A stretch of 35,320 nt of DNA from Verrucomicrobiota bacterium (GTDB lineage Bacteria > Verrucomicrobiota > Verrucomicrobiia > Chthoniobacterales > UBA10450): the NCBI GenBank assembly GCA_003219175.1, contig QHPU01000125.1, positions 1-35,320 of the forward strand, given 5' to 3'. The notes beneath the pieces were generated by a model that worked only from the letters and a program-made list of their open reading frames with translations, made no database searches and was not told where the DNA came from. Positions 6,999 through 14,811 of this stretch are shown one piece after another (position 1 is the stretch's first letter; each line of letters opens with the position of its first letter). The position numbers were made by a program, and so were the translations under genes.

Positions 6999-7011
6999 GG
7001 AGTCGTTACAC

Positions 7012-8871
7012 ATGACGCTGCGAGGCGCGTTGGCCACATCTTTCTTTGTTAGCGTGATCTGCCACGCGGAAGAACCAACGGCAACGCCAGCATCCGATTC
7101 ACAACCAATCATCATCTCCGCCACCCGCATCGACATCCCGTTAGATCAATCGCCTGCCAGCGTAAGCCTAGTGACGTCGCAAGATTTCGAGGAGAAACAA
7201 ATCGAGCGCGCGGCCGATGCCTTACGGGAAGTTCCCGGCATTTCCGTCGTGCAAAGCGGCGCGCCTGGCCAGCTCACTTCTGTTTTCACCCGCGGATTGC
7301 GCAGCGAGCACACACAAGTGTTGCTCGACGGCGTTCCCATCAATCAAGGTTTGCAAGGCGCATTCAACTTCGCGGACTTCACGATCGACAACATCGATCG
7401 CATCGAGGTGGTTCGCGGGCCCCAAAGCACTTTGTATGGACCGCGCGCGCTCGCCGGTGCCATTCAGATTTTCACAAAACAGGGCGAGGGAGCCCCGCAA
7501 TTTAGTGGGACCGCAGAGGGCGGGTCCTACGACACGTTTCGCGAGACCCTGCAAAGCGACGGCAAAATCGACCAGTTCGATTATTCGATCGGCGCAAGCC
7601 GCCTCGACACAGACAATGCGCGACCCAACAACCAGTATCGAAACAGCGCGGCAATCGCAGATGTAGGTTGGTCACCCAACGAACAACTTCGCATCGCGAC
7701 CTTGTTGATGTATTCGCTGAGCGACATCGGGTTACCGAATACGATTTTCGATCCGAAACCGCTCGATAATTTTTTGACCGAACGCTGGCTTATTGCGCCA
7801 CAGATCGATTTTCACGTTGGCGATTGGTGGGACCATAAACTTATTTTCAGTTACGATCACGAGCGGCAGTTGAACGATCCGAACGATGACGGATTTCTTT
7901 TTGCGACACGTGCTTTGTTCAAGCGGACGACGGTTGATTACCAGAACGATTTACGGCCGACTTCGTGGCTGACAATTACATCCGGATTTTTTTACACGGC
8001 AACGGACGCCGGACAAGAACGGCCGTTCGTTCTATTTGGGCCGAAGTTCATCAGCGATTACACCCAACAGGAAGCCGGGTTTTTGGAAGCGACCATCAAT
8101 TACGCGAATTTCATTCTGGCCGCGGGCGGACGTTACACTCATTTCAATCAATTCGGCGACATTTGGACCTATCGCTTCGCTAGCAGTTACAAGATCGACC
8201 AGACCGACACAACATTGCACGCGAGTATCGCGACCGGATTCAGTCCGCCGAGCAGTCAGGACAAAATCTTTCGATTCAACCCAGAAGACACATTGCAGCC
8301 GGAGGAAGGCTTTGGTTGGGATGCTGGTGTCGAGCAACGATTGTGGAACAAGCGGGTTACCATCGGCGCTACGTATTTTCATAATGACCTGTCGAATCTG
8401 ATTGGATTCAACGGACTTTTTGAAACGCTCAATCTGGGAAAGGCACGAACCCAAGGCGTGGAATGCGAGTTGCGCGCCCGGGCACTCGATCAGCTCGAGC
8501 TGATCGCGACCTACACTTATCTCGATGCCGAGAAACTGGGCTCCGCCGACATTACTCAGCCACCGGGCTCCCGCCTGCCGCGCCGACCGCGCCACGAAGC
8601 GTACGTCTCGGCGTCCTATCTCTGGTGCAAAAGACTGCGCACGACGATCTCGGCGAAATGGGTTAACGGGCGAGAAGAACAGAACTTTGGCGGCCCGAAC
8701 TTCGACATCGAGGATTACACCTTAGTAAACTTCGCGGCGGAATACGAAATCAACCCGCACATATCCGTTTTCGGTCGGATCGACAACTTAACGAACGAGC
8801 ATTACGCGGAGGTGTTCGGCTTCCCCGCACTCGGCCGCGCTGCGTATGGAGGCATGAAACTGTCTTTCTAA
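7012..8871 (+). CDS. btuB: TonB-dependent outer-membrane receptor, BtuB-like (probable cobalamin uptake)
   Basis: This is an outer-membrane receptor that would import a ligand with energy from TonB-ExbB-ExbD; the upstream cobalamin riboswitch makes B12 or another corrinoid the likely ligand. The ATG at 7012 gives 619 residues with a short signal peptide (residues 1 to about 19, ending near CHA), then a TonB-box-like IIISATR at 33-39. The plug domain follows at about 40-155, with the typical LREVPGISVV, RGLRSEHTQVLLDGVPI and IEVVRGPQSTLYGPRALAGAIQIFTK. The beta-barrel ends in the C-terminal aromatic signature YGGMKLSF. An upstream in-frame start at 6727 would add 95 residues translated from repeat DNA and hide the signal peptide, so I rejected it. 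No btuFCD or TonB genes are in view. Confidence 0.88.
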   Translation: MTLRGALATSFFVSVICHAEEPTATPASDSQPIIISATRIDIPLDQSPASVSLVTSQDFEEKQIERAADALREVPGISVVQSGAPGQLTSVFTRGLRSEHTQVLLDGVPINQGLQGAFNFADFTIDNIDRIEVVRGPQSTLYGPRALAGAIQIFTKQGEGAPQFSGTAEGGSYDTFRETLQSDGKIDQFDYSIGASRLDTDNARPNNQYRNSAAIADVGWSPNEQLRIATLLMYSLSDIGLPNTIFDPKPLDNFLTERWLIAPQIDFHVGDWWDHKLIFSYDHERQLNDPNDDGFLFATRALFKRTTVDYQNDLRPTSWLTITSGFFYTATDAGQERPFVLFGPKFISDYTQQEAGFLEATINYANFILAAGGRYTHFNQFGDIWTYRFASSYKIDQTDTTLHASIATGFSPPSSQDKIFRFNPEDTLQPEEGFGWDAGVEQRLWNKRVTIGATYFHNDLSNLIGFNGLFETLNLGKARTQGVECELRARALDQLELIATYTYLDAEKLGSADITQPPGSRLPRRPRHEAYVSASYLWCKRLRTTISAKWVNGREEQNFGGPNFDIEDYTLVNFAAEYEINPHISVFGRIDNLTNEHYAEVFGFPALGRAAYGGMKLSF

Positions 8872-8963
8872 CTGGAGGGACATGCACCACCGTGTCCAAA
8901 ATTTTTGGCGTGGCACCGCCTTCGCCAAGTCTTGGCCCGGCAGCCAGCGCGGCGCCCTCTAAC
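8872..8963. other. Short gap before element B
   Basis: About 90 bp after the receptor stop with no gene. The sequence GGCACCGCCTTCGCC...TTGGC suggests a weak hairpin, but there is no T tract, so I do not call a terminator. Confidence 0.3.
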
Positions 8964-9037
8964 TTGTCATTCCGAGCGAAGTCGAGGAATCTCTAAATAT
9001 ATGGTCAGAGATGTCTCGACTGCACTCGACGTGACAG
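8964..9037. repeat. Palindromic element B, abutting the rmuC start
   Basis: Left arm TTGTCATTCCGAGCGAAG continues to TCGAGGAATCTCT (ending about 8994). The right arm, AGAGATGTCTCGACTGCACT then CGACGTGACAGA (9007-9038), is its imperfect inverse. The 74-bp long hairpin ends 4-5 bases before the rmuC ATG. Its ends resemble those of the element inside tsaD (14230-14317) and a half element at 27632-27660. Confidence 0.85.
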
Positions 9038-9041
9038 AAAG

Positions 9042-10223
9042 ATGAATCCGCTGAGTTATCTCATTGTTGGTGTGATCAGCGGCGCCCTAGTCGTCGCGAT
9101 CGTTTTTTTGTTGTCCCGGCGCCGATCTGCCACCGGCGATTTGCTTGCTAAGATCGGGCTCCTCGAGCGCGCTCAGGAACGCGGCGAACGGATGCTGCGT
9201 GAAGAGATGACCCGCAATCGTGAGGAAAATGCCAACGCCGCGAAATCGCAACGCGAAGAACTGACTGCTTCGCTCGAAAATGTCCGCGGGATCGTCGATC
9301 TGCGCCTGCAGGAGTTGCAAAAAGACAACGCGCAACAAATCGAACGGATGCGCGCCACAGTTGACGAGAAATTGCACGGAACCCTGGAAAAACGGCTTGG
9401 CGAATCGTTTAAACTCGTGAGCGAGCGACTCGAACAGGTGCATCAGGGTCTGGGTGCGATGCGACAGCTCGCTACCGACGTAGGAGGGTTGCAGCGCGTC
9501 CTGACAAACGTAAAGACGCGCGGCGGCTGGAGCGAATGGCAGCTCGGCGCCTTGCTGGCGGAAATGCTGACACCCGATCAGTTCGCAAAGAACATGAAGG
9601 CGCGTGACGAGACCGATGAGCGTGTCGAGTTCGCAATCAAGTTGCCGGGGGACGAAAACGGCGCGCCGGTGTGGCTGCCAGTCGACGCGAAATTCCCGAT
9701 GGAACACTACGAGCGGTTGGCGGTCGCGCAAGAAAAAGGCGATGCTGAGGCCGTCGAAACGGCAGTGAGAACTTTGGAGACGCAGTTGAAGAAGTGCGCC
9801 AAAGACATTTGCGATAAGTACATCAACCCGCCGAAGACGACCGATTTCGCACTCTTATTCTTGCCAAGTGAAGGACTATATGCGGAAGCGATCCGCCGTG
9901 TTGGTCTGGTTCAAAACGTGCAGCGCGATTGCCGCGTCACCTTTGTGGGTCCGACCACGTTGGCGGCTTTGTTGAATAGTTTGCAAATGGGATTTCGGAC
10001 GCTGGCGATTCAGAAGCGCTCCAGCGAAGTGTGGAATCTTCTCGCCAGCGTAAAGACCGAGTTTGGGAAATTTGGTGAATCATTGAGCGCGGTGAAGGAC
10101 AAACTCGAGCAAGCCGCGCGCAAGATCGAGGATGTCGATGTGCGTTCGCGTGCGATTACGCGGAAGCTCCTCTCTAATAAGGCAGTTTGGAAGACTGCCG
10201 TCCAAGTCAGGCTGCAAACCTAG
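9042..10223 (+). CDS. rmuC: DNA recombination protein RmuC homologue
   Basis: RmuC proteins are membrane-anchored, predicted PD-(D/E)XK-type nucleases that limit recombination at inverted repeats. The 393-residue product has an N-terminal transmembrane helix (about 5-24), a long coiled coil (about 40-150), then the conserved core: TRGGWSEWQLGALLAEML at about 159-176, LPVDAKFPMEHYERL at about 212-226, DFALLFLPSEGLYAEA at about 267-282, and GPTTLAALLNSLQMGFRTLAIQKRSSEVW near 304-332. The ATG at 9042 is preceded by AGAAAG at poor spacing. The last codons overlap a small palindrome (GGCAGT...ACTGCC, 10181-10199), which may have altered the C-terminus. It is convergent with the DUF885 gene, 5 bp apart. 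A factor acting on inverted repeats sits in a region full of them; that is only a coincidence worth noting. Confidence 0.93.
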   Translation: MNPLSYLIVGVISGALVVAIVFLLSRRRSATGDLLAKIGLLERAQERGERMLREEMTRNREENANAAKSQREELTASLENVRGIVDLRLQELQKDNAQQIERMRATVDEKLHGTLEKRLGESFKLVSERLEQVHQGLGAMRQLATDVGGLQRVLTNVKTRGGWSEWQLGALLAEMLTPDQFAKNMKARDETDERVEFAIKLPGDENGAPVWLPVDAKFPMEHYERLAVAQEKGDAEAVETAVRTLETQLKKCAKDICDKYINPPKTTDFALLFLPSEGLYAEAIRRVGLVQNVQRDCRVTFVGPTTLAALLNSLQMGFRTLAIQKRSSEVWNLLASVKTEFGKFGESLSAVKDKLEQAARKIEDVDVRSRAITRKLLSNKAVWKTAVQVRLQT

Positions 10224-10228
10224 CTTTC

Positions 10229-11986
10229 CTAAAGCGTCTCGTCCCATCTTGCCTTGTCCTTGAGTAGAATCTCGCGCAACAGACGAATCGGCGGCATGCC
10301 ATGATCAAGCAGTTGGTTGTGAAATTGTTCTAACGAGAATTCGTCGCCTTGTTGCGCTTTGTAGTCCTCCCGCAGTTTCATAATCTGCATCTTCCCCAGG
10401 CTGTAATTCAGGTATCCGTAATCGAACGTGCCACGCATCGCTTCGTTGTGCGCTGGTTTCTCTTCGTAATAGCAATTTTGCTGAAAGAATTTTGTCGCCT
10501 CGTCAACCCCCATCCCCTGGGTGTGCATCTTCACCGAAACACAGAGCCGGCAAAGCCGCAGCAGCGCTTCCGAGGCCTGAGCCATTCGATATTTCGCCGC
10601 TCGCTTTTGTTCCTCCACGGTGCCCGGCGGCTTCTTCGGCCCGCCAAAACCTTGATCGAGCATCATTTCCTCGCAGTAATGCGCCCACCCTTCGATAAAA
10701 GCGTAGCTCCCGAAAATCTTCTCGATCTTGTTAGCTGCCGACGCATTCAGCCGCAGAAATTGCACGTAATGTCCGGGATAAGCTTCATGGATCGAAGTCA
10801 CATCCGCCGTGTAGTAGTTAAATGCCGTAAGCCATTCCTCCTTCTGCGGCTGCGTCCACGCCTGTTCGACCGGTGTGACATAATAAAATGCTTCCGTCGC
10901 CTTCTTCTCAAACGGTCCGGGTGTATCCATCGAGGCGAACGATGTCGCGCGATCGTATTGCGGCGTCTCCTTTATCTGTGCTTTCGCGTTTGGCGGAATC
11001 CCGACAATCTTGTGCTCGGTCACGTAGGCACGGATCTGATCCAGGTTTTTTGCGATATCAGGGATCAGCTTTTCCGCGGTCGGATGTTGCTTCTGGATTT
11101 GTTTGAACACTTCGGCCGGTGATTTGTTCGGATCGATAACTGTGGCGGCGTCTGCAAAAACCTTTTGCTCCTCTTTTAGTTTAGCGAGCCCGAGCTCCAG
11201 GATTTTTTCAGGCGGCAAGTCGACCAGCTCGGTTTCCGTTAGCCATCGTTGATAACGCGCTGGGCCCAGACTGAACATCAACGTTGCTCTTGGCAGTTTT
11301 TCTTTCTCGAGCCAGGTGGCAAAATCGCTCAGCGCGTTGGCCGCCTTACGATTCGCGTCCAGAAAATTGCCGCGCACCTCCTGGTCTTTCACGGCATCGA
11401 CGGCTGCCACCATGTCCTTGCGCAGAAAATCGGCGGAACCGCGAGCGATTTGGATCGCGAGTTCGATATGTGGCTTCGGCAAGACCGGCTCCAAATTGGT
11501 TTTGCCAGCAATCAAAATATTCGGGATCTGCAATTCAATCGCAGTCAGGCTGCGGACGCGGTCGTCCAGGGCAGCGAAATTGCGCGCGATGTAAATATTT
11601 AAATCCGCGCAGTGTGCATACGTCATCGGATTGCGCTCGAACTTATGAACATCCTGAAATTGAAAGAGCTCGTTCGCGATTGCGGCCTGCAGAAGGCGCA
11701 AGTCAATCCCATTTCGCGCATTCAACTCCTCGGGCTCGAATTTCCGCAGTCGATCCTCGAAACGCCGCAAACGTTGCAATTCAGCATCCAGCGCGAGCCG
11801 GCTGAAATCATCCGCGCGACCGTCGTATTCGTGAAATCCAAGACGAGTAGCGAGAAGGGGGCGGGCGTTGAGATATCCTTTGATGAATTCCTCCGCCACT
11901 GCGGTGAACTCAGCATCAGTATTTTGCGCAGCGCTGACGACCGGCCCGATCACAACAAGGCTGAGCGCAAGAAATCGATTGATCAT
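10229..11986 (-). CDS. DUF885-family secreted putative metallopeptidase (paralogue 1)
   Basis: DUF885 proteins are predicted zinc-dependent hydrolases, probably dipeptidase-like, often exported; no activity can be assigned from sequence. The 585-residue product has a signal peptide (MINRFLALSLVVIGPVVSAAQ). The signature HEAYPGH lies at residues 400-406 (TSIHEAYPGHYVQFL), and a second conserved block EGWAHYCEEMMLDQGFG follows. The start is ATG at 11986; no Shine-Dalgarno is visible. A second member of the family lies at 21881-23554 and aligns at these motifs, but the two are diverged enough that this is not a recent duplication. It is divergent from the protease gene at 12062. Confidence 0.9.
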   Translation of the reverse strand: MINRFLALSLVVIGPVVSAAQNTDAEFTAVAEEFIKGYLNARPLLATRLGFHEYDGRADDFSRLALDAELQRLRRFEDRLRKFEPEELNARNGIDLRLLQAAIANELFQFQDVHKFERNPMTYAHCADLNIYIARNFAALDDRVRSLTAIELQIPNILIAGKTNLEPVLPKPHIELAIQIARGSADFLRKDMVAAVDAVKDQEVRGNFLDANRKAANALSDFATWLEKEKLPRATLMFSLGPARYQRWLTETELVDLPPEKILELGLAKLKEEQKVFADAATVIDPNKSPAEVFKQIQKQHPTAEKLIPDIAKNLDQIRAYVTEHKIVGIPPNAKAQIKETPQYDRATSFASMDTPGPFEKKATEAFYYVTPVEQAWTQPQKEEWLTAFNYYTADVTSIHEAYPGHYVQFLRLNASAANKIEKIFGSYAFIEGWAHYCEEMMLDQGFGGPKKPPGTVEEQKRAAKYRMAQASEALLRLCRLCVSVKMHTQGMGVDEATKFFQQNCYYEEKPAHNEAMRGTFDYGYLNYSLGKMQIMKLREDYKAQQGDEFSLEQFHNQLLDHGMPPIRLLREILLKDKARWDETL

Positions 11987-12061
11987 TTGGGCGAAGCGGG
12001 ATGTTAGCGAATGGGTTGGCCGTTGCCAAAAATTTCGCGCTGGGCGAAATTAGTAACCTTC

Positions 12062-13357
12062 ATGAAACGTCGATTTGTTCTTATCGTACTGGCATTGCTC
12101 GCGATTATCAATGGACTGGTCGCGGTGCGATTGTTTACTGCGCACGCGGCGGAAAACGATCCTGATAGCGGCTACACGCAGATTGCGGTCTTCGCCAAAG
12201 CATTGCAATTGCTCCGGCAGGATTACGTCGACGACAGTAAAACGAGCTATCACGACCTCGTTTATGCCGCGATGAAAGGCATGCTCGCTTCGCTCGACCC
12301 GCACAGCCAGTTCATGGAGCCGGACGATTTTCGTGAGATGCAGGATGACACCCGGAGCCGATTCAACGGCTTGGGCATCGAAGTGTCAGGTAGAAACGGG
12401 GTGCTGACGGTCGTCACCCCCATGGAAGACACGCCCGCAGCGAAGGCGGGGATTTTGGCAGGCGATCAGATTCTGAAAATTAACGGTACGCCCACGGATC
12501 GTCTGGAATTACAGCAGGCGGTAAATTTGTTGCGCGGCAAACCCGGACAAAAAGCGACTCTAACGATTCTTAGACCATCGACCAAGGAGGTCAAGGACTA
12601 CGTTTTGGAACGAGCGGAAGTGAAAGTGCAGAGCGTGAAGAACGTGCATCTGATCGATCAGGAACTGACCGGACCATTCAAGGTTGGCTACATAAGGATA
12701 GTGCAGTTCAATGAGCCAACGGCTGAGGAATTGGCGAAGGCGCTTGATGATTTGCAGAAACGCGGAATGCAGGCGCTGATTCTCGATTTACGAAATAACC
12801 CTGGCGGCTTGCTTAACAGCGCGGTCGACGTCTGCGGGCAATTTCTGCCCCCGAATACCACGGTCGTTTCAACGCAGGGCCGGGCAGCGTCACAGGAGCG
12901 CGAGTACACAACTTCCGTCACGGCAAAAGAGCGGCCACGTTTTCCACTCGGGGTCCTGGTCAATGAAGGCAGTGCCAGCGGCGCGGAGATTGTCTCGGGC
13001 GCGCTCAAGGATTTAAAACGCGCCGTTCTCGTCGGCGAAACGACATTCGGGAAAGGATCGGTGCAAAATGTTTTGCAACTTCCGGATGGCTCAGCTCTGC
13101 GTTTCACCACCGCGAAATATTACACCCCGGGGAAACAAGTGATTCATGGGAACGGCGTCACCCCAAATATCTCGGTCCCAATGACGGCCGAGCAGGAACG
13201 CGCGCTCTTTGTTGCGCGCAACAGTGACGCCAAAACGGAAGACGAGAAAACGCTAATTCGTTCGCGCGATCCACAACTCCTACGCGCGATCGACGCGATC
13301 AAAGGCGGAATGATCTACGCGCAGGAGACGGTGTTGAAGAGTGAAGTGAAGCACTAG
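12062..13357 (+). CDS. Carboxy-terminal processing protease, S41 family (CtpA-like)
   Basis: S41 peptidases are periplasmic serine proteases with a Ser-Lys dyad that trim C-termini of exported proteins, often envelope or peptidoglycan factors. From the ATG at 12062 the product has 431 residues: a signal anchor (KRRFVLIVLALLAIINGLVAVRLF, about 2-25), an N-terminal helical part, a PDZ domain at about 100-190 with GLGIEVSG and AAKAGILAGDQILKING, and the protease domain. The catalytic Ser is S306 in NEGSASGAEI and the general-base Lys is K331 in TFGKGSVQ; the 25-residue spacing equals that of the plant D1 protease dyad. LDLRNNPGGLL at about 241-251 is a family hallmark. A longer start at 12011 only adds a non-hydrophobic leader. 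Confidence 0.93.
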   Translation: MKRRFVLIVLALLAIINGLVAVRLFTAHAAENDPDSGYTQIAVFAKALQLLRQDYVDDSKTSYHDLVYAAMKGMLASLDPHSQFMEPDDFREMQDDTRSRFNGLGIEVSGRNGVLTVVTPMEDTPAAKAGILAGDQILKINGTPTDRLELQQAVNLLRGKPGQKATLTILRPSTKEVKDYVLERAEVKVQSVKNVHLIDQELTGPFKVGYIRIVQFNEPTAEELAKALDDLQKRGMQALILDLRNNPGGLLNSAVDVCGQFLPPNTTVVSTQGRAASQEREYTTSVTAKERPRFPLGVLVNEGSASGAEIVSGALKDLKRAVLVGETTFGKGSVQNVLQLPDGSALRFTTAKYYTPGKQVIHGNGVTPNISVPMTAEQERALFVARNSDAKTEDEKTLIRSRDPQLLRAIDAIKGGMIYAQETVLKSEVKH

Positions 13358-13403
13358 TCGTTTCCGCTCTCATTAATGACGCCGGTAGAGCTGTCGGGAC
13401 CGG

Positions 13404-13535
13404 GAATGACGAAGCCCGAATGACGGATGACGAAAGAATGTCGAATGATCTAATGAAGAAATTGGCTGGGTGCGCTTTCTCGTCATTCGGATTTCGTCAT
13501 TCACTCGTCATTCGTCATTTGTCATTTGTGATTTT
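13404..13535. repeat. Inverted pair of degenerate GAATGACGA tandem repeats between ctpA-like and tsaD
   Basis: The left array (13404-13450) repeats GAATGACGAA, CGAATGACGG, ATGACGAAA, GAATGTCGAATGAT. The right array (13478-13535) is the complement: TCGTCATTCGG, TTCGTCATTCAC, TCGTCATTCGTCATT, TGTCATTTG. About 24 bp of the left array (13404-13427) pair with 13480-13503 with few mismatches, so a large stem-loop is possible. The right array ends about 7 bases before the tsaD GTG. This gap (13358-13541) holds nothing else I recognise. Confidence 0.82.
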
Positions 13536-13541
13536 CTCCTC

Positions 13542-14627
13542 GTGACAATTCTCGCAATCGAAACTTCCTGCGACGAGACTGCTGTCGCGATTTTACGCGA
13601 CCGCAACCGCGAGTCCGGCCCGGACATTCTGGCGAGCGAAGTGGCTTCGCAGATTGCCGCACACGAAAAATTCGGTGGCGTAGTTCCGGAATTGGCGTCG
13701 CGCAATCACTTGGCGCAGCTCCCGCATTTGCTCGACCGGGCAACAACATCTGCGAAGATTGCGATGAATGAAATCGACGCGTTCGCAGCGACGAGTGGGC
13801 CCGGCCTTGCCAGCTCGCTGCTGGTAGGAAATTCAACCGCGAAAGGCCTGGCTATCGGCGCTGGAAAACCATTTCTCGCGATTAATCATCTCGAGGGCCA
13901 TTTGCTCTCGCCATTTTTCGGGCGCGAAAAAATCGCACCGAACATTTCTCTCATCGTTAGTGGCGGACACACCTTACTAGTAAAGATGCGCGGTATCGGC
14001 GATTACGAAATACTAGGTCGCACGGTCGATGACGCGGCTGGCGAGGTGTTCGACAAGGTGGCAAGACTACTCGGCCTCAGTTATCCCGGTGGGCCAGCAA
14101 TTGAAGCGCGCGCAAAAAACGGTAACCCGAAAAAATTCGACCTGCCGCGCAGCATGCTGAATTCAGGGGATCTGAATTTCAGTTTCAGCGGATTGAAGAC
14201 GGCGGTGCGATATTTGTTGCAAAAGCCCTCTGTCGTCCCGAAGCGCGCAAACGCTGAGCGACCCCGCAAGCGTAAGGAGGACGCTCGAGAGATCCCTCGC
14301 TTCACTCGGGATGACAGCGTCGTGAACGACCTCTGCGCTTCCTTCCAACGAGCGGTAATCGATGTCTTGCGGGAAAAAAGTATACGAGCACTGCGACAAA
14401 CTAACTCGCGCACGCTGACGTTGAGCGGCGGCGTTAGTTGCAACTATACGCTCCGGGAAGATTTACTCGCGATATGCGAAAAAAACGGAATCGAATTTCT
14501 TGTCGCCGAGCCCTGGTTGTGCACCGACAACGCGGCCATGATCGCGTTCGCTGCGTTGTTGCGACTCCAATCTGGGTTGCAATCTGAAGTGACTGATGAG
14601 ATCGATCCGAACCTCGCGCTGGCCTGA
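13542..14627 (+). CDS. tsaD: tRNA N6-threonylcarbamoyladenosine synthase TsaD, with an in-frame insertion
   Basis: TsaD transfers the threonylcarbamoyl group to A37 of ANN-decoding tRNAs, with TsaB, TsaC and TsaE. The GTG at 13542 gives the canonical N-terminus MTILAIETSCDETAVAIL and 361 residues. Visible motifs are GPGLASSLLVG (87-97), the metal site H116-x3-H120 in INHLEGHLL, SGGHTLLV (140-147), DDAAGEVFDKVARLLGLSYPGG (163-184), FSFSGLKTAVRYLL (213-226) and the C-terminal Asp D329 in CTDNAAMIAF. Between SGLKTAV and CASFQ lie about 25 more residues than usual; residues 230-259 correspond exactly to a palindromic DNA element (14230-14317). All catalytic residues are intact, so the protein may still work. 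No Shine-Dalgarno precedes the GTG; degenerate TCGTCATT repeats do. Confidence 0.94.
   Translation: MTILAIETSCDETAVAILRDRNRESGPDILASEVASQIAAHEKFGGVVPELASRNHLAQLPHLLDRATTSAKIAMNEIDAFAATSGPGLASSLLVGNSTAKGLAIGAGKPFLAINHLEGHLLSPFFGREKIAPNISLIVSGGHTLLVKMRGIGDYEILGRTVDDAAGEVFDKVARLLGLSYPGGPAIEARAKNGNPKKFDLPRSMLNSGDLNFSFSGLKTAVRYLLQKPSVVPKRANAERPRKRKEDAREIPRFTRDDSVVNDLCASFQRAVIDVLREKSIRALRQTNSRTLTLSGGVSCNYTLREDLLAICEKNGIEFLVAEPWLCTDNAAMIAFAALLRLQSGLQSEVTDEIDPNLALA
14230..14317. repeat. Palindromic element B-type, inserted in frame inside tsaD
   Basis: The ends are inverted repeats: CTGTCGTCCCGAAGCG at the left and CGCTTCACTCGGGATGACAG at the right, the latter being the inverse of CTGTCATCCCGAGTGAAGCG. 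They match the ends of intergenic B elements (compare TTGTCATTCCGAGCGAAG at 8964). The interior includes ACGCTGAGCG and CGCAAGCG. The 88 bp encode a basic linker (residues about 230-259) without a stop. Confidence 0.85.
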
Positions 14628-14681
14628 AGAAGGGCCACACGGTTCTTGCGTGCATTGCTCGGCATCCTGCCAAGCAAGTCC

Positions 14682-14807
14682 GGGTAGCACAGGCGCCTCG
14701 CGTGTTGGTTTCGGCGTCCCGCCGAAACAGTCTTTTCTGAAAATGCAATTGCAGACCTTAGTGACGTGCCAGGGAAAGTCCGCGATCGCGAGACGCGTAC
14801 GCTACCC
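14682..14807. repeat. Mosaic palindromic element A, copy 2, between tsaD and ispA
   Basis: Inverted ends are GGGTAGCACAGGCGCCTCGC (14682-14701) and GCGAGACGCGTACGCTACCC (14788-14807). It contains the perfect hairpin TTTCGGCG-TCC-CGCCGAAA at 14709-14727 and the 25-bp block 14772-14796 shared with copy 1. Read in inverse orientation it is colinear with copy 1, with different hairpin modules swapped in. The right end lies 4 bp from the ispA stop codon. The remaining gap 14628-14681 holds a small palindrome (CTCGGCATCCTGCCAAG) and nothing else. Confidence 0.87.
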
Positions 14808-14811
14808 AGAA

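Noticed and set aside
6727-7011. N-terminal extension of the receptor ORF
   Set aside because: These 95 codons translate repeat element A and leader DNA. Removing them exposes a signal peptide and a plausible GGGAG Shine-Dalgarno.
6596-7136. Minus-strand ORFs of 147-164 codons opposite the btuB-like leader
   Set aside because: They cross the palindromic repeats and the riboswitch-to-gene leader, and their translations show no domain. Palindromic DNA stays open on both strands.
10349-11122. 257-codon plus-strand ORF opposite the DUF885 gene
   Set aside because: It lies antisense inside a well-supported gene and its Arg/Leu/His-rich composition is that of a shadow frame.
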